From Mycobacterium sp. Root135 (GTDB lineage Bacteria; Actinomycetota; Actinomycetes; Mycobacteriales; Mycobacteriaceae), in the NCBI RefSeq assembly GCF_001426545.1, contig NZ_LMEZ01000006.1, positions 354,220-418,219 of the forward strand: 64,000 bases of DNA, written 5' to 3'. The position numbers were made by a program, and so were the translations under genes. Each line of letters opens with the position of its first letter. Position 1 is the stretch's first letter. Under the pieces are notes generated by a model. That model ran no database searches. It saw only the letters and a program-made list of their open reading frames with translations, and was not told the origin of the DNA. Positions 57,092-64,000 of this stretch are shown here, piece by piece.

Positions 57092-59047
57092 GTGACCACT
57101 ATGACCACCACTGCGGATCACCTTCGTAATGCCCTCGACGGTCGTTGGCGCGACATGAAGAACCGGATGCGGGAGGAGCTTTCCTCCGAGGTATTCAAGC
57201 CGCACTACACGCCCAACACGGTGATCGCCCGTACCAAGGTCACCGAGCAGATGCGCATCATGGCCGCCAACGGCGCCGCCGAGGACGGCTTCAAGAAGGA
57301 GCACGGCGGCAACGGCGACGTCGGGGCCGCGGTGACCCAGATCGAGATGCTCGCGATGTCCGACCTGTCCCTGATGGTCAAGGCCGGGGTGCAGTGGGGC
57401 CTGTTCGGCGGCGCGATCGAGAACCTCGGCACCAAACGCCACCACGACGCCTACGTCCGCAAGCTCATCGACCTGGAGCTGCTTGGCTGCTTCGCGATGA
57501 CCGAGACCGGGCACGGCAGCGACGTGCAGGCGCTCGAGACCACGGGAACCTACGATCCCGAGACCCAAGAGTTCGTCATCGACTCCCCCACCCCGTCCGC
57601 CCGCAAGGACTACATCGGCGGCGCCGCGAACACGGCCCGGGTCGCCGCGGTGTTCGCGCAGCTGATCACCAAGGGTGAGGGCCACGGCGTGCACTGCTTC
57701 GTCGTGCCCATCCGTGACGACGAGGGCAACGACCTCCCCGGCGTCACGACGTCGGACTGCCAGTACAAGGGCGGACTTCCCGGCGTCGACAACGGCCGCA
57801 TCCAGTTCGACCAGGTGCGGATCCCGCGGGAGAACCTGCTCAACAAGTACGCCGACGTCGCCGAGGACGGCACGTACACCTCACCGATCGAGAACTCCGG
57901 CCGCCGCTTCTTCACCATGCTCGGCACGCTGATCCGCGGCCGCGTCACCGTCGGCGGCAGCGCCGGCGCCGCCGCCAGGGTCGCACTCGACATCGCGACG
58001 CGGTATGCCCTGGAGCGCAGGCAGTTCGAAGCCCCCGGCGCCGAGGAGGAGGTGCTGATCATGGACTACCTGGTGCACCAGCGCCGGCTGTTCCCGCTGA
58101 TCGCCAAGTCCTACGCCCTGCAGTTCGCCCAGAACGAGCTGGTGGCCAAGTGTCACGAGCTCCAGACCTCGGACGACCCGGACGCCGAGGAGCAGCGCGA
58201 GCTCGAGTCCCGCGCCGCCGGGTTGAAGGCCGCCAACACCTGGCACGCGACGCGCGCCATCCAGGAGGCCCGCGAAGCGTGCGGCGGCGCAGGCTATCTG
58301 GCCGAGAACCGGCTGATCGCCCTGAAGGCCGACACCGACGTGTTCACCACCTTTGAGGGTGACAACCACGTGTTGACCCAGTTGGTCGCCAAGGAACTGC
58401 TGACGGCCTACGCCGACGACGTTAAGGGCATGAGCCCGGCGCAGTGGGTGCGGTTCGCCGCCAACTTCGCCGGCGAGCGGGTGCTCAAGCGCACCGCAGC
58501 GCAGACCATCATGCAGACGATCGTCGACACGCGTCAGGACAACGAAGAAGAGGGCTCGCTGTTCAACCGCGGCACGCAGGTCAAGATGTTCGAGGACCGC
58601 GAGGAGTACATGCTGGCGTCCGTCGCGCGGCGGTTGCAGGGCAAGTCCAAGGAGATGTCGCCGTTCGACGCCTTCAACTCCGTCCAGGACCACGTGCTGC
58701 ACGCCGCGAAGGCACACGTCGACCGGATCATCCTCGAGGCGTTCGTCGCCGGCATCGACACCTGTGAGGACGAGAAGGCTCGCGAGATCCTCGGGGTCGT
58801 GTGCGACCTCTATGCGCTGTCGGTGATCGAGGACGACAAGTCGTGGTTCATCGAGCACCGATTCCTGTCGGTCGAGCGTTCCAAGGCCGTCACCCGCGGC
58901 ATCAACGACCGCTGCCGCAAGCTGCGCCCCCACGCCGAGTTGTTGGTCGAGGGCTTCGGGATTCCCGAGCAGCTGCGCTACGCCGAGATGCTGCACCCGG
59001 AGCACATCCCCGACGCCGACGAGCACGAGGAGCAGAACGCCGAGTAG
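57092..59047 (+). CDS. Acyl-CoA dehydrogenase/oxidase family protein (large FadE)
   Basis: A 651-residue flavoprotein, longer than ordinary FadE proteins (about 380-400) and closer to acyl-CoA oxidases in layout. The FAD/substrate region is LLGCFAMTETGHGSDVQALETTGTYD, followed by YIGGAANTARVAAVFAQL, GDNHVL and GGAGYLAENR, typical of the ACAD/ACOX fold. The C-terminal 200 residues are helical (ACOX-like). GTG 57092 has CGGAGG 5 bp upstream; ATG 57101 is the alternative. It would oxidise an acyl-CoA at C2-C3. Whether it passes electrons to ETF or O2 is not shown. Confidence 0.88.
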   Translation: MTTMTTTADHLRNALDGRWRDMKNRMREELSSEVFKPHYTPNTVIARTKVTEQMRIMAANGAAEDGFKKEHGGNGDVGAAVTQIEMLAMSDLSLMVKAGVQWGLFGGAIENLGTKRHHDAYVRKLIDLELLGCFAMTETGHGSDVQALETTGTYDPETQEFVIDSPTPSARKDYIGGAANTARVAAVFAQLITKGEGHGVHCFVVPIRDDEGNDLPGVTTSDCQYKGGLPGVDNGRIQFDQVRIPRENLLNKYADVAEDGTYTSPIENSGRRFFTMLGTLIRGRVTVGGSAGAAARVALDIATRYALERRQFEAPGAEEEVLIMDYLVHQRRLFPLIAKSYALQFAQNELVAKCHELQTSDDPDAEEQRELESRAAGLKAANTWHATRAIQEAREACGGAGYLAENRLIALKADTDVFTTFEGDNHVLTQLVAKELLTAYADDVKGMSPAQWVRFAANFAGERVLKRTAAQTIMQTIVDTRQDNEEEGSLFNRGTQVKMFEDREEYMLASVARRLQGKSKEMSPFDAFNSVQDHVLHAAKAHVDRIILEAFVAGIDTCEDEKAREILGVVCDLYALSVIEDDKSWFIEHRFLSVERSKAVTRGINDRCRKLRPHAELLVEGFGIPEQLRYAEMLHPEHIPDADEHEEQNAE

Positions 59048-59063
59048 AGCTACAGAGGTAAAG

Positions 59064-59136
59064 CTCCCCCGCGTGGACTCGAACCACGAACCTGCCGATT
59101 AACAGTCGGCTGCTCTGCCAATTGAGCTACAGGGGA
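59064..59136 (-). tRNA. tRNA-Asn (GTT)
   Basis: A 73-nt cloverleaf on the minus strand: acceptor TCCCCTG/CGGGGGA with discriminator G, D arm GCTCAATTGGCAGAGC, anticodon arm CCGACTGTTAATCGG with anticodon GTT, T arm CGTGGTTCGAGTCCACG. Confidence 0.96.
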
Positions 59137-59305
59137 ATAGCACTCGGTCCGCGGGACGTGCACGCTGACCGAGCGTTGACTCTAGCGCATGGACTCCGGA
59201 AGTCCGATATCGGGCAGGTGAGCTGGGGCCGACGGGCTCGTTCTCTCACCACTCGGGCGCACGAGGCAGGATGGAACCAATGCACTACCGCGAGAGAGGG
59301 ACCCC

Positions 59306-59545
59306 GTGATCCGCGTCGCCGCCGTCATGGCTGTTGGGTACGTTTTGGGCGCCAAGGCAGGCAGACGCCGCTACGAACAGATCTCGAGTACGTTCCGTGC
59401 GGTCACGGGCAGCCCGGCCACCAAGGCCGTGCTGGATGCGGGTCGACGCAAGATCGCCGACAGGGTGTCACCCGATGCGTCGATCGGATCGCTGACGCCC
59501 ATCGACGCCGAGACGGCGGTGTGGCAGCCAGGAAAGAGCCGCTAG
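59306..59545 (+). CDS. Small conserved mycobacterial protein, unknown
   Basis: A 79-residue protein from GTG 59306, with GAGAGAGGGA upstream. VAAVMAVGYVLGAKAGRRRYEQI resembles the N-terminus of YtxH-like proteins: a short hydrophobic helix with glycine then a basic YEQI helix. The tail TPIDAETAVW is polar. It overlaps the convergent secreted-protein gene by 4 bp. Probably membrane-associated; role unknown. Confidence 0.72.
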   Translation: MIRVAAVMAVGYVLGAKAGRRRYEQISSTFRAVTGSPATKAVLDAGRRKIADRVSPDASIGSLTPIDAETAVWQPGKSR

Positions 59546-59829
59546 GCGATCGGCTGACGCCAGGTCTGACCGGGGGCCAGGTTGCCCGTCGAGACGCCGA
59601 GACCGTTGTTGGGTCCGAAGGTGCCGAAGTTCGGCGTTCCGATGTTGGTCGGGTTTCCGTTGGAGTACCCCACGCACACGGGATCGGAGCCGTTGGTGGT
59701 GACGGTGGCCAGACACGGTGCGGCGACGGCTTGACCTGCGCCGCTGGTGAACGCGATCGCGAGCGGAGCGGCGACGGCGGCAGCCGCCAGGGCTCCCGCA
59801 GTGGCGATGCGGCGTGCGCTGATGGTCAT
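59542..59829 (-). CDS. Small secreted protein, unknown (mycobacterial type)
   Basis: A 95-residue protein with a clear signal peptide (TAGALAAAAVAAPLAIAFTSGAGQAVAAP). The mature part has two Cys (APCLATVTTNGSDPVCVGY) likely joined by a disulphide, and a Gly/Asn/Pro-rich tail (GNPTNIGTPNFGTFGPNNGLG). ATG 59829 is preceded by GGAAGGG. Function is unknown. Confidence 0.78.
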   Translation of the reverse strand: MTISARRIATAGALAAAAVAAPLAIAFTSGAGQAVAAPCLATVTTNGSDPVCVGYSNGNPTNIGTPNFGTFGPNNGLGVSTGNLAPGQTWRQPIA

Positions 59830-59884
59830 GAGGTGCCCTTCCGTTGGAACTGACGGCGAGCTCACCATAGCGCGACGCGGCGAC

Positions 59885-61819
59885 TCACGCAGTAAGGTCG
59901 TCGCCGCTGGCCCGCTCCAGCAGGCTGCGCCGGTAGGTCTCCATGGCGACCAGGTCGCCGAACAGCGCGTTGTACTCCTCGTCGTTGTCCACCGGGGACA
60001 TGCGCTGAAGCTTGGACTTCATCTCGGCGATCTCCCTGCCGACCCACACTTCCTGCAACCTGGCCAGCACGCCGCCGATGTAGCGGGGCAACCGATCGTC
60101 GTCCTCGACCCGGAACGCCTCGACGCCCAGCTCGTTGATCAGATTTGCCACGTGCGGTGAGGCCGCCTGCTCACGAACCGCGTCGATCCACTGTCCACCC
60201 GAACCGCCCGCCGACATGCCGCCCGCGGCCGTGATCGCGCCGCGCACCGCCGCATACGCCGGATGGGTGAAGCTCTCCACGGTCAACGTGTCGAAGACGG
60301 GCCCCGCGATCGCCGGGTACTGCAGCGCGGCCTTGAGCGCATCGCGTTGCGGCCACAGCGTCGGATCCTTCGGATCGGGCCGGGCCACGACGACGGCGTC
60401 CGTCGAGGCGGCCGCAGCGGCACTGCGACGGACGTCGCGGCGTTGCGCGGCGCCGCCTGCCTTGGCCGTCTCACGCACCCTGCCGATGACCTGGGCGACG
60501 TCGTCCCAGCCCACCCAGCCGGCGAGCTGACGCGCGTACTCGTCGCGCAGGGTGGGGTCCTTGATTCGCGCTGCCATCGGCACGCAACGACGAAGTGCGG
60601 ATACCCGGCCTTCGGCACTGTCGAGGTCGTGGTCGGCCAGCGCGGTGCGAATCACGAACTCGAACAACGGGGTTCGCCGAGCCACCAGATCACGCAGGGC
60701 GGCGTCACCGGACTTCAGCCGCAGATCGCACGGGTCCATGCCCTCGTCCGCGACGGCGACGAACGACTGACCGGAGAGGTTCTGCTCGCCGTCGAAGGCC
60801 TTGACCGCCGCCGCGCGGCCCGCCGCGTCACCGTCGAAGACGTAGATCAGCTCACCGCGAAAGAAGCTGTCGTCCATCATGAGTCGACGAAGCATCGACA
60901 GGTGCTCCTCGCCGAAGGCGGTGCCGCACGACGCGACCGCCGTCGTCACGCCAGCCAGGTGCATGGCCATGACGTCGGTGTATCCCTCCACGACGACGGC
61001 CTGATGCCCCTTCGCGATGTCGCGCTTGGCCAGGTCGAGTCCGAACAGGACGTTGGACTTCTTGTACAGCACCGTTTCCGGGGTGTTCAGGTACTTGGCT
61101 GTCATGGTGTCGTCGTCGAAGATCCGGCGCGCACCGAACCCGATGACTTCGTTGCTGCTGGCCCGAATCGGCCACAGCAAGCGTCGGTTGAACCGGTCCC
61201 GTGGCCCGCGGCGACCCTCCATCGACAACCCCGCGGCCTCGAGCTCCTTGAACTCGAAACCCTTGCGCACCAAGTGTTTCGTCAAGGTGTCCCAGCCCGA
61301 GGGCGCGAATCCGCAGCCGAAGTGCGCGGCCGCTTCCGCGTCGAAGTTGCGTTCGATCAAGTACTGCCGCGCCGGTGCGGCCTCGTCGGACTGCAACGCC
61401 TCGGCGTAGAACGCCTGGGCGGCGGCGTTGGCGGCGATCAGCCTGCTGCGGCTGCCCTTGTCCCTCTGCACGTTGGTGGTCGAGCCACCGGTGTAGGTGA
61501 CGGTGTAGTTGATCCGGTCGGCGAGCATCTCGACGGCCTCGACGAAGCTGACGTGTTCGATCTTCTGCAGGAAGGCGTAGACGTCACCGCCCTCACCGCA
61601 GCCGAAGCAGTGGAAGTGACCGTGGTTGGGACGGACGTGGAACGACGGTGACTTCTCGTCGTGGAACGGGCACAGCCCCTTCATCGAGTCCGCACCGGCG
61701 CGCCGCAGCTGCACGTAGTCGCCGACGAGGTCCTCGATGCGGGTGCTTTCGCGAATGGCCGCGATGTCGCGGTCGGGAATCCGCCCGCCCCGCGTCCCAT
61801 CGCTCCTGCCTACTGCCAC
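59885..61819 (-). CDS. dnaG: DNA primase DnaG
   Basis: A 644-residue primase. The N-terminal zinc finger is CPFHDEKSPSFHVRPNHGHFHCFGCG (CHC2 type). The catalytic core has GFGARRIFDDDTMTAKYLNTPET, then the toprim domain with VVVEGYTDVMAMHLAG (metal-binding Glu) and YVFDGDAAGRAAA (DxD). The C-terminal domain is the DnaB helicase-binding module. GTG 61819 is 4 bp after the upstream dgt stop. It synthesises RNA primers at the replication fork. The dgt-dnaG order is the same as Rv2344c-Rv2343c. Confidence 0.97.
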   Translation of the reverse strand: MAVGRSDGTRGGRIPDRDIAAIRESTRIEDLVGDYVQLRRAGADSMKGLCPFHDEKSPSFHVRPNHGHFHCFGCGEGGDVYAFLQKIEHVSFVEAVEMLADRINYTVTYTGGSTTNVQRDKGSRSRLIAANAAAQAFYAEALQSDEAAPARQYLIERNFDAEAAAHFGCGFAPSGWDTLTKHLVRKGFEFKELEAAGLSMEGRRGPRDRFNRRLLWPIRASSNEVIGFGARRIFDDDTMTAKYLNTPETVLYKKSNVLFGLDLAKRDIAKGHQAVVVEGYTDVMAMHLAGVTTAVASCGTAFGEEHLSMLRRLMMDDSFFRGELIYVFDGDAAGRAAAVKAFDGEQNLSGQSFVAVADEGMDPCDLRLKSGDAALRDLVARRTPLFEFVIRTALADHDLDSAEGRVSALRRCVPMAARIKDPTLRDEYARQLAGWVGWDDVAQVIGRVRETAKAGGAAQRRDVRRSAAAAASTDAVVVARPDPKDPTLWPQRDALKAALQYPAIAGPVFDTLTVESFTHPAYAAVRGAITAAGGMSAGGSGGQWIDAVREQAASPHVANLINELGVEAFRVEDDDRLPRYIGGVLARLQEVWVGREIAEMKSKLQRMSPVDNDEEYNALFGDLVAMETYRRSLLERASGDDLTA

Positions 61820-61823
61820 CGGC

Positions 61824-63104
61824 TCAGTCTAAGGGCCGGGGCGAGCGCGCCAAGTGCACGCGTTCCAGCCGTCCCTCGGTGTAGGACGCGATCTGGTCGA
61901 TGACCACCCGCAGCCGGGCCCCGTCGTCGGCGGCCGCCACGAACTCGGGGGCGAACTGCGGGTCGAGGCTGCTCGGCGCCTGCGCCCACAGCGCCAAGGC
62001 GACCTCGTGGATGAGGGTGCGCTGATCGGCCTGGACCTGCAGGTGCTGATGGTCGGACATGATGAATTGCAGGGCCAACATCTTCAGCACGGCGACCTCG
62101 GCACGCACCAGTGCGGGCACCGCGAGCTCGGTGTCGAAGCGCACCAGCGGACCGGCGCCTGCCACGTCCCTGGTCGCCGTGATCGCCGCGTTGGCGAACC
62201 GGCCGACCAGTTCACTGGTCAACCGCTTGAGTGCGACCGAGGCCGCGACGGATCCGTCGTACTTGCCGACCGCCGCCACCACGGGTATCTGCGACAGGCG
62301 CTGCGCGGCAGCGAGCAGGTCGTCGGAGCGCACGGCGTCGAACGACTCGGCGCCGAGGCGGGCCAACGAGGTGGCCGCGTCGGTGTCGGCAAGCACTCGC
62401 AGGTCGATGCGCCCGGAGATCACGCCGTCCTCGACGTCGTGCACCGAGTAGGCGACGTCGTCGGCCCAGTCCATCACCTGGGCTTCCAAGCACGGCCTGC
62501 CCTCGGGCGCACCGTCGCGCAACCAGGCGGCCCAGTGGGCGTCGTCGTCGTAGAACCCGAACTTCTTGCGGTCACCGCGCGGCCACGGGTACTTCGTCAC
62601 CGCGTCGAGCGACGCCCTGGTCAGGTTCAGTCCCACCGATCGTCCTTGGTCGTCAAGGACTTTGGGCTCCAACCTGGACAGGATGCGGAAGTTCTGCGCG
62701 TTGCCCTCGAAGCCGCCGAAGGCCTTCGATATCTCGTTGAGCGCGCGTTCGCCGTTGTGCCCGTACGGCGGATGGCCGATGTCATGCGCCAGCCCCGCCA
62801 GGTCGACCAGGTCGGGATCGCAGCCAAGGCCGACGGCCATCCCCCTGCCGATCTGCGCCACCTCGAGGGAATGCGTCAACCGCGTCCGCGGCGTGTCACC
62901 CTCCCGCGGCCCGACGACCTGCGTCTTGTCAGCCAACCGCCGGAACGCCGCACTGTGCAGCACCCTGGCACGGTCCCGCGCGAAGTCGGTGCGGCGCTCG
63001 GTGTCGGTCCCCGCCAGGGCAGCACTCTTCGGCGCCTCGACCACCATCCGCTGTAGGTCGAAGTCCGAGTAACGATCCGCGGAACCGTTCTGATGTTGCG
63101 CCAC
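61824..63104 (-). CDS. dgt: Deoxyguanosinetriphosphate triphosphohydrolase (dNTPase)
   Basis: A 426-residue HD-domain dNTP triphosphohydrolase. The HD motif is GLAHDIGHPPYGHNGERAL; other landmarks are HSLEVAQIGRGMA, FEGNAQNFRI, LTRASLDAVTKYPW and VMDWADDVAYSVHDVEDG. GTG 63104 gives the expected N-terminus VAQHQN...DFDLQR; an in-frame GTG at 63131 is possible. It cuts dNTPs to nucleoside and triphosphate and keeps dNTP pools balanced. It lies 4 bp before dnaG in an apparent operon. Confidence 0.95.
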   Translation of the reverse strand: MAQHQNGSADRYSDFDLQRMVVEAPKSAALAGTDTERRTDFARDRARVLHSAAFRRLADKTQVVGPREGDTPRTRLTHSLEVAQIGRGMAVGLGCDPDLVDLAGLAHDIGHPPYGHNGERALNEISKAFGGFEGNAQNFRILSRLEPKVLDDQGRSVGLNLTRASLDAVTKYPWPRGDRKKFGFYDDDAHWAAWLRDGAPEGRPCLEAQVMDWADDVAYSVHDVEDGVISGRIDLRVLADTDAATSLARLGAESFDAVRSDDLLAAAQRLSQIPVVAAVGKYDGSVAASVALKRLTSELVGRFANAAITATRDVAGAGPLVRFDTELAVPALVRAEVAVLKMLALQFIMSDHQHLQVQADQRTLIHEVALALWAQAPSSLDPQFAPEFVAAADDGARLRVVIDQIASYTEGRLERVHLARSPRPLD

Positions 63105-63176
63105 CGACGCACAGTCTGCCAGGGCGGTCACGCGGTCTCGGGTGCCCGTCGGCCGTGGCGCACTACATTGGCGGTC

Positions 63177-64000
63177 ATGCGCAGGAATCCAAGGGCAGCC
63201 CGCCTTCTCAGCATGCTTCTCGCGGTGCTGACCGTTGGCGCACTGCTGACGCCCAACCTTCCGACGGCCAACGCCGCGCCGCCCCTTCGGCTGACCGACT
63301 ACGTCACCGACGACGCCGGGGTCTTGGACGCCGGCGCGTTGAGCGGTGTGAAGACCGCAGTCGACGACCTCTACACGGCCCGTCGCGTCCGACTGTGGGT
63401 CGTCTACGTCGACACCTTCTCCGGGCAGACCGGGGTGGCCTGGGCTCAACGGGCCATGCAGATCAACAACTTCCAGCCCGACCAGGACGCGATCTTCGCC
63501 GTCGCCACCCAGGACCGCGACTACGCACTGCTGGCGGGCACCGCCATCATGAGCAACGCCGATCAGGACAAGCTCCGGCGCAACGAGGTGGAACCGGCCT
63601 TGCGCCAAGGCGACTGGGCAGGCGCCGCGACCGTCGCCGCCACCGGGCTGAAGAACGACGGTTCGTCGACCGGGAGCGTGTCGTGGGTGGGCATTGCCAT
63701 CTTCCTCGTCGTCATCGCCCTGGCGGTGGTCGCGCTGCTGATGTGGCAGCGGGGCAGGCGACGCAAGCGCCGCGAGGCCGAGTTCGCCGCCGCCAAGCGG
63801 GTCGACCCGGCCGACCCGAACGCACTGTCGTCGCTGTCACTCGACGCGCTCGACGACCTGTCCAGGTCGATCGTCGTGGAGGTCGACAACGCGGTACGCA
63901 CCAGCGACAACGAATTGACCCTGGCGGTCGAGGAATTCGGCGAGCGGGACACCGCCCCGTTCACCAAGGCCGTCGAGGGCGCGAAAACGGCACTGACACA
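63177..64000 (+). CDS. TPM-domain membrane protein, N-terminal part (runs off window)
   Basis: The first 274 codons of a secreted/membrane protein, open to the end of the window. A signal peptide (RLLSMLLAVLTVGALLTPNLPTANA) precedes a TPM_phosphatase domain (YVTDDAGVLDAGALSGVKTAVDDLYTARRVRLWVVYVDTF ... FAVATQDRDYALLAG). One TM helix follows (VGIAIFLVVIALAVVALLMW) and then a basic cytoplasmic region RGRRRKRREAEF. The same protein lies beside dgt in M. tuberculosis (Rv2345). Divergent from dgt by 72 bp. Role unknown; TPM proteins are linked to membrane protein turnover. Confidence 0.88.
   Translation, partial: MRRNPRAARLLSMLLAVLTVGALLTPNLPTANAAPPLRLTDYVTDDAGVLDAGALSGVKTAVDDLYTARRVRLWVVYVDTFSGQTGVAWAQRAMQINNFQPDQDAIFAVATQDRDYALLAGTAIMSNADQDKLRRNEVEPALRQGDWAGAATVAATGLKNDGSSTGSVSWVGIAIFLVVIALAVVALLMWQRGRRRKRREAEFAAAKRVDPADPNALSSLSLDALDDLSRSIVVEVDNAVRTSDNELTLAVEEFGERDTAPFTKAVEGAKTALT

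Overview
The window is high-GC chromosomal DNA from a mycobacterium, most likely a fast-growing environmental species (Mycolicibacterium type). The evidence is a DosR/DevR-type dormancy cluster with a perfect DosR box, an MPT64-like secreted protein, a PGRS-type glycine-rich protein, a Zur regulon with zinc-free ribosomal proteins, and a right-hand block (tldE-tldD, uspABC, ECF transporter, marR, dnaG, dgt, TPM protein) whose gene content matches the Rv2313c-Rv2345 neighbourhood of M. tuberculosis. Function is assigned from motifs read by eye; no database search was run.

0-4.8 kb: dormancy/redox cluster. A histidine kinase C-terminus, DevR-like regulator, universal stress protein, VIT-family transporter, and an fdxA-acg pair behind a perfect DosR box. 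4.8-8.8 kb: a minus-strand operon, ferredoxin - ferredoxin reductase - cytochrome P450 - zinc alcohol dehydrogenase, whose genes abut or overlap by 4 bp; it looks like a self-sufficient P450 oxidation pathway. 8.8-15.3 kb: zinc-starvation cluster. Five Zur-box-like palindromes control an Mrf/CobW-like protein plus L31 type B, a CobW zinc chaperone, znuABC, and zinc-free L33, S14 and S18.

15.3-26.2 kb: accessory and surface genes. These are a hipBA toxin-antitoxin pair with a perfect palindrome upstream, an MPT64 homologue, a cupin, a secreted lipase, a VanX-like dipeptidase, a TetR repressor divergent from a flavin monooxygenase with two operators, a rearrangement scar made of an SDR tail joined to a duplicated cupin head, and a PGRS protein lacking a PE domain.

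26.4-44.0 kb: genomic island(s) at the 3' end of a CAT-anticodon tRNA. A 51-bp perfect direct repeat (28973-29023 and 43956-44006) bounds an element of about 15 kb with integrase, excisionase and a MobF relaxase. Its cargo is defence-like: a three-gene TIR / TIR / membrane-protein operon, a divergent pair of small membrane proteins, and a nuclease-helicase pair resembling Hachiman (HamA-HamB). Left of it lies an older, decayed tandem element with a third partial att copy (26393-26417), a frameshifted integrase relic, a possible HEPN ribonuclease and an AbiE toxin-antitoxin system. The TIR-TIR-membrane operon is the best candidate for an undescribed system.

44.0-64 kb: core genome again. A methyltransferase, an AhpD-like protein, tldE-tldD, the sugar ABC importer uspABC, an ECF importer with its S-like domain fused to two ATPases, MarR, a second VIT-family protein, an acyl-CoA dehydrogenase/oxidase, tRNA-Asn, dnaG, dgt and the start of a TPM-domain protein that runs off the window.
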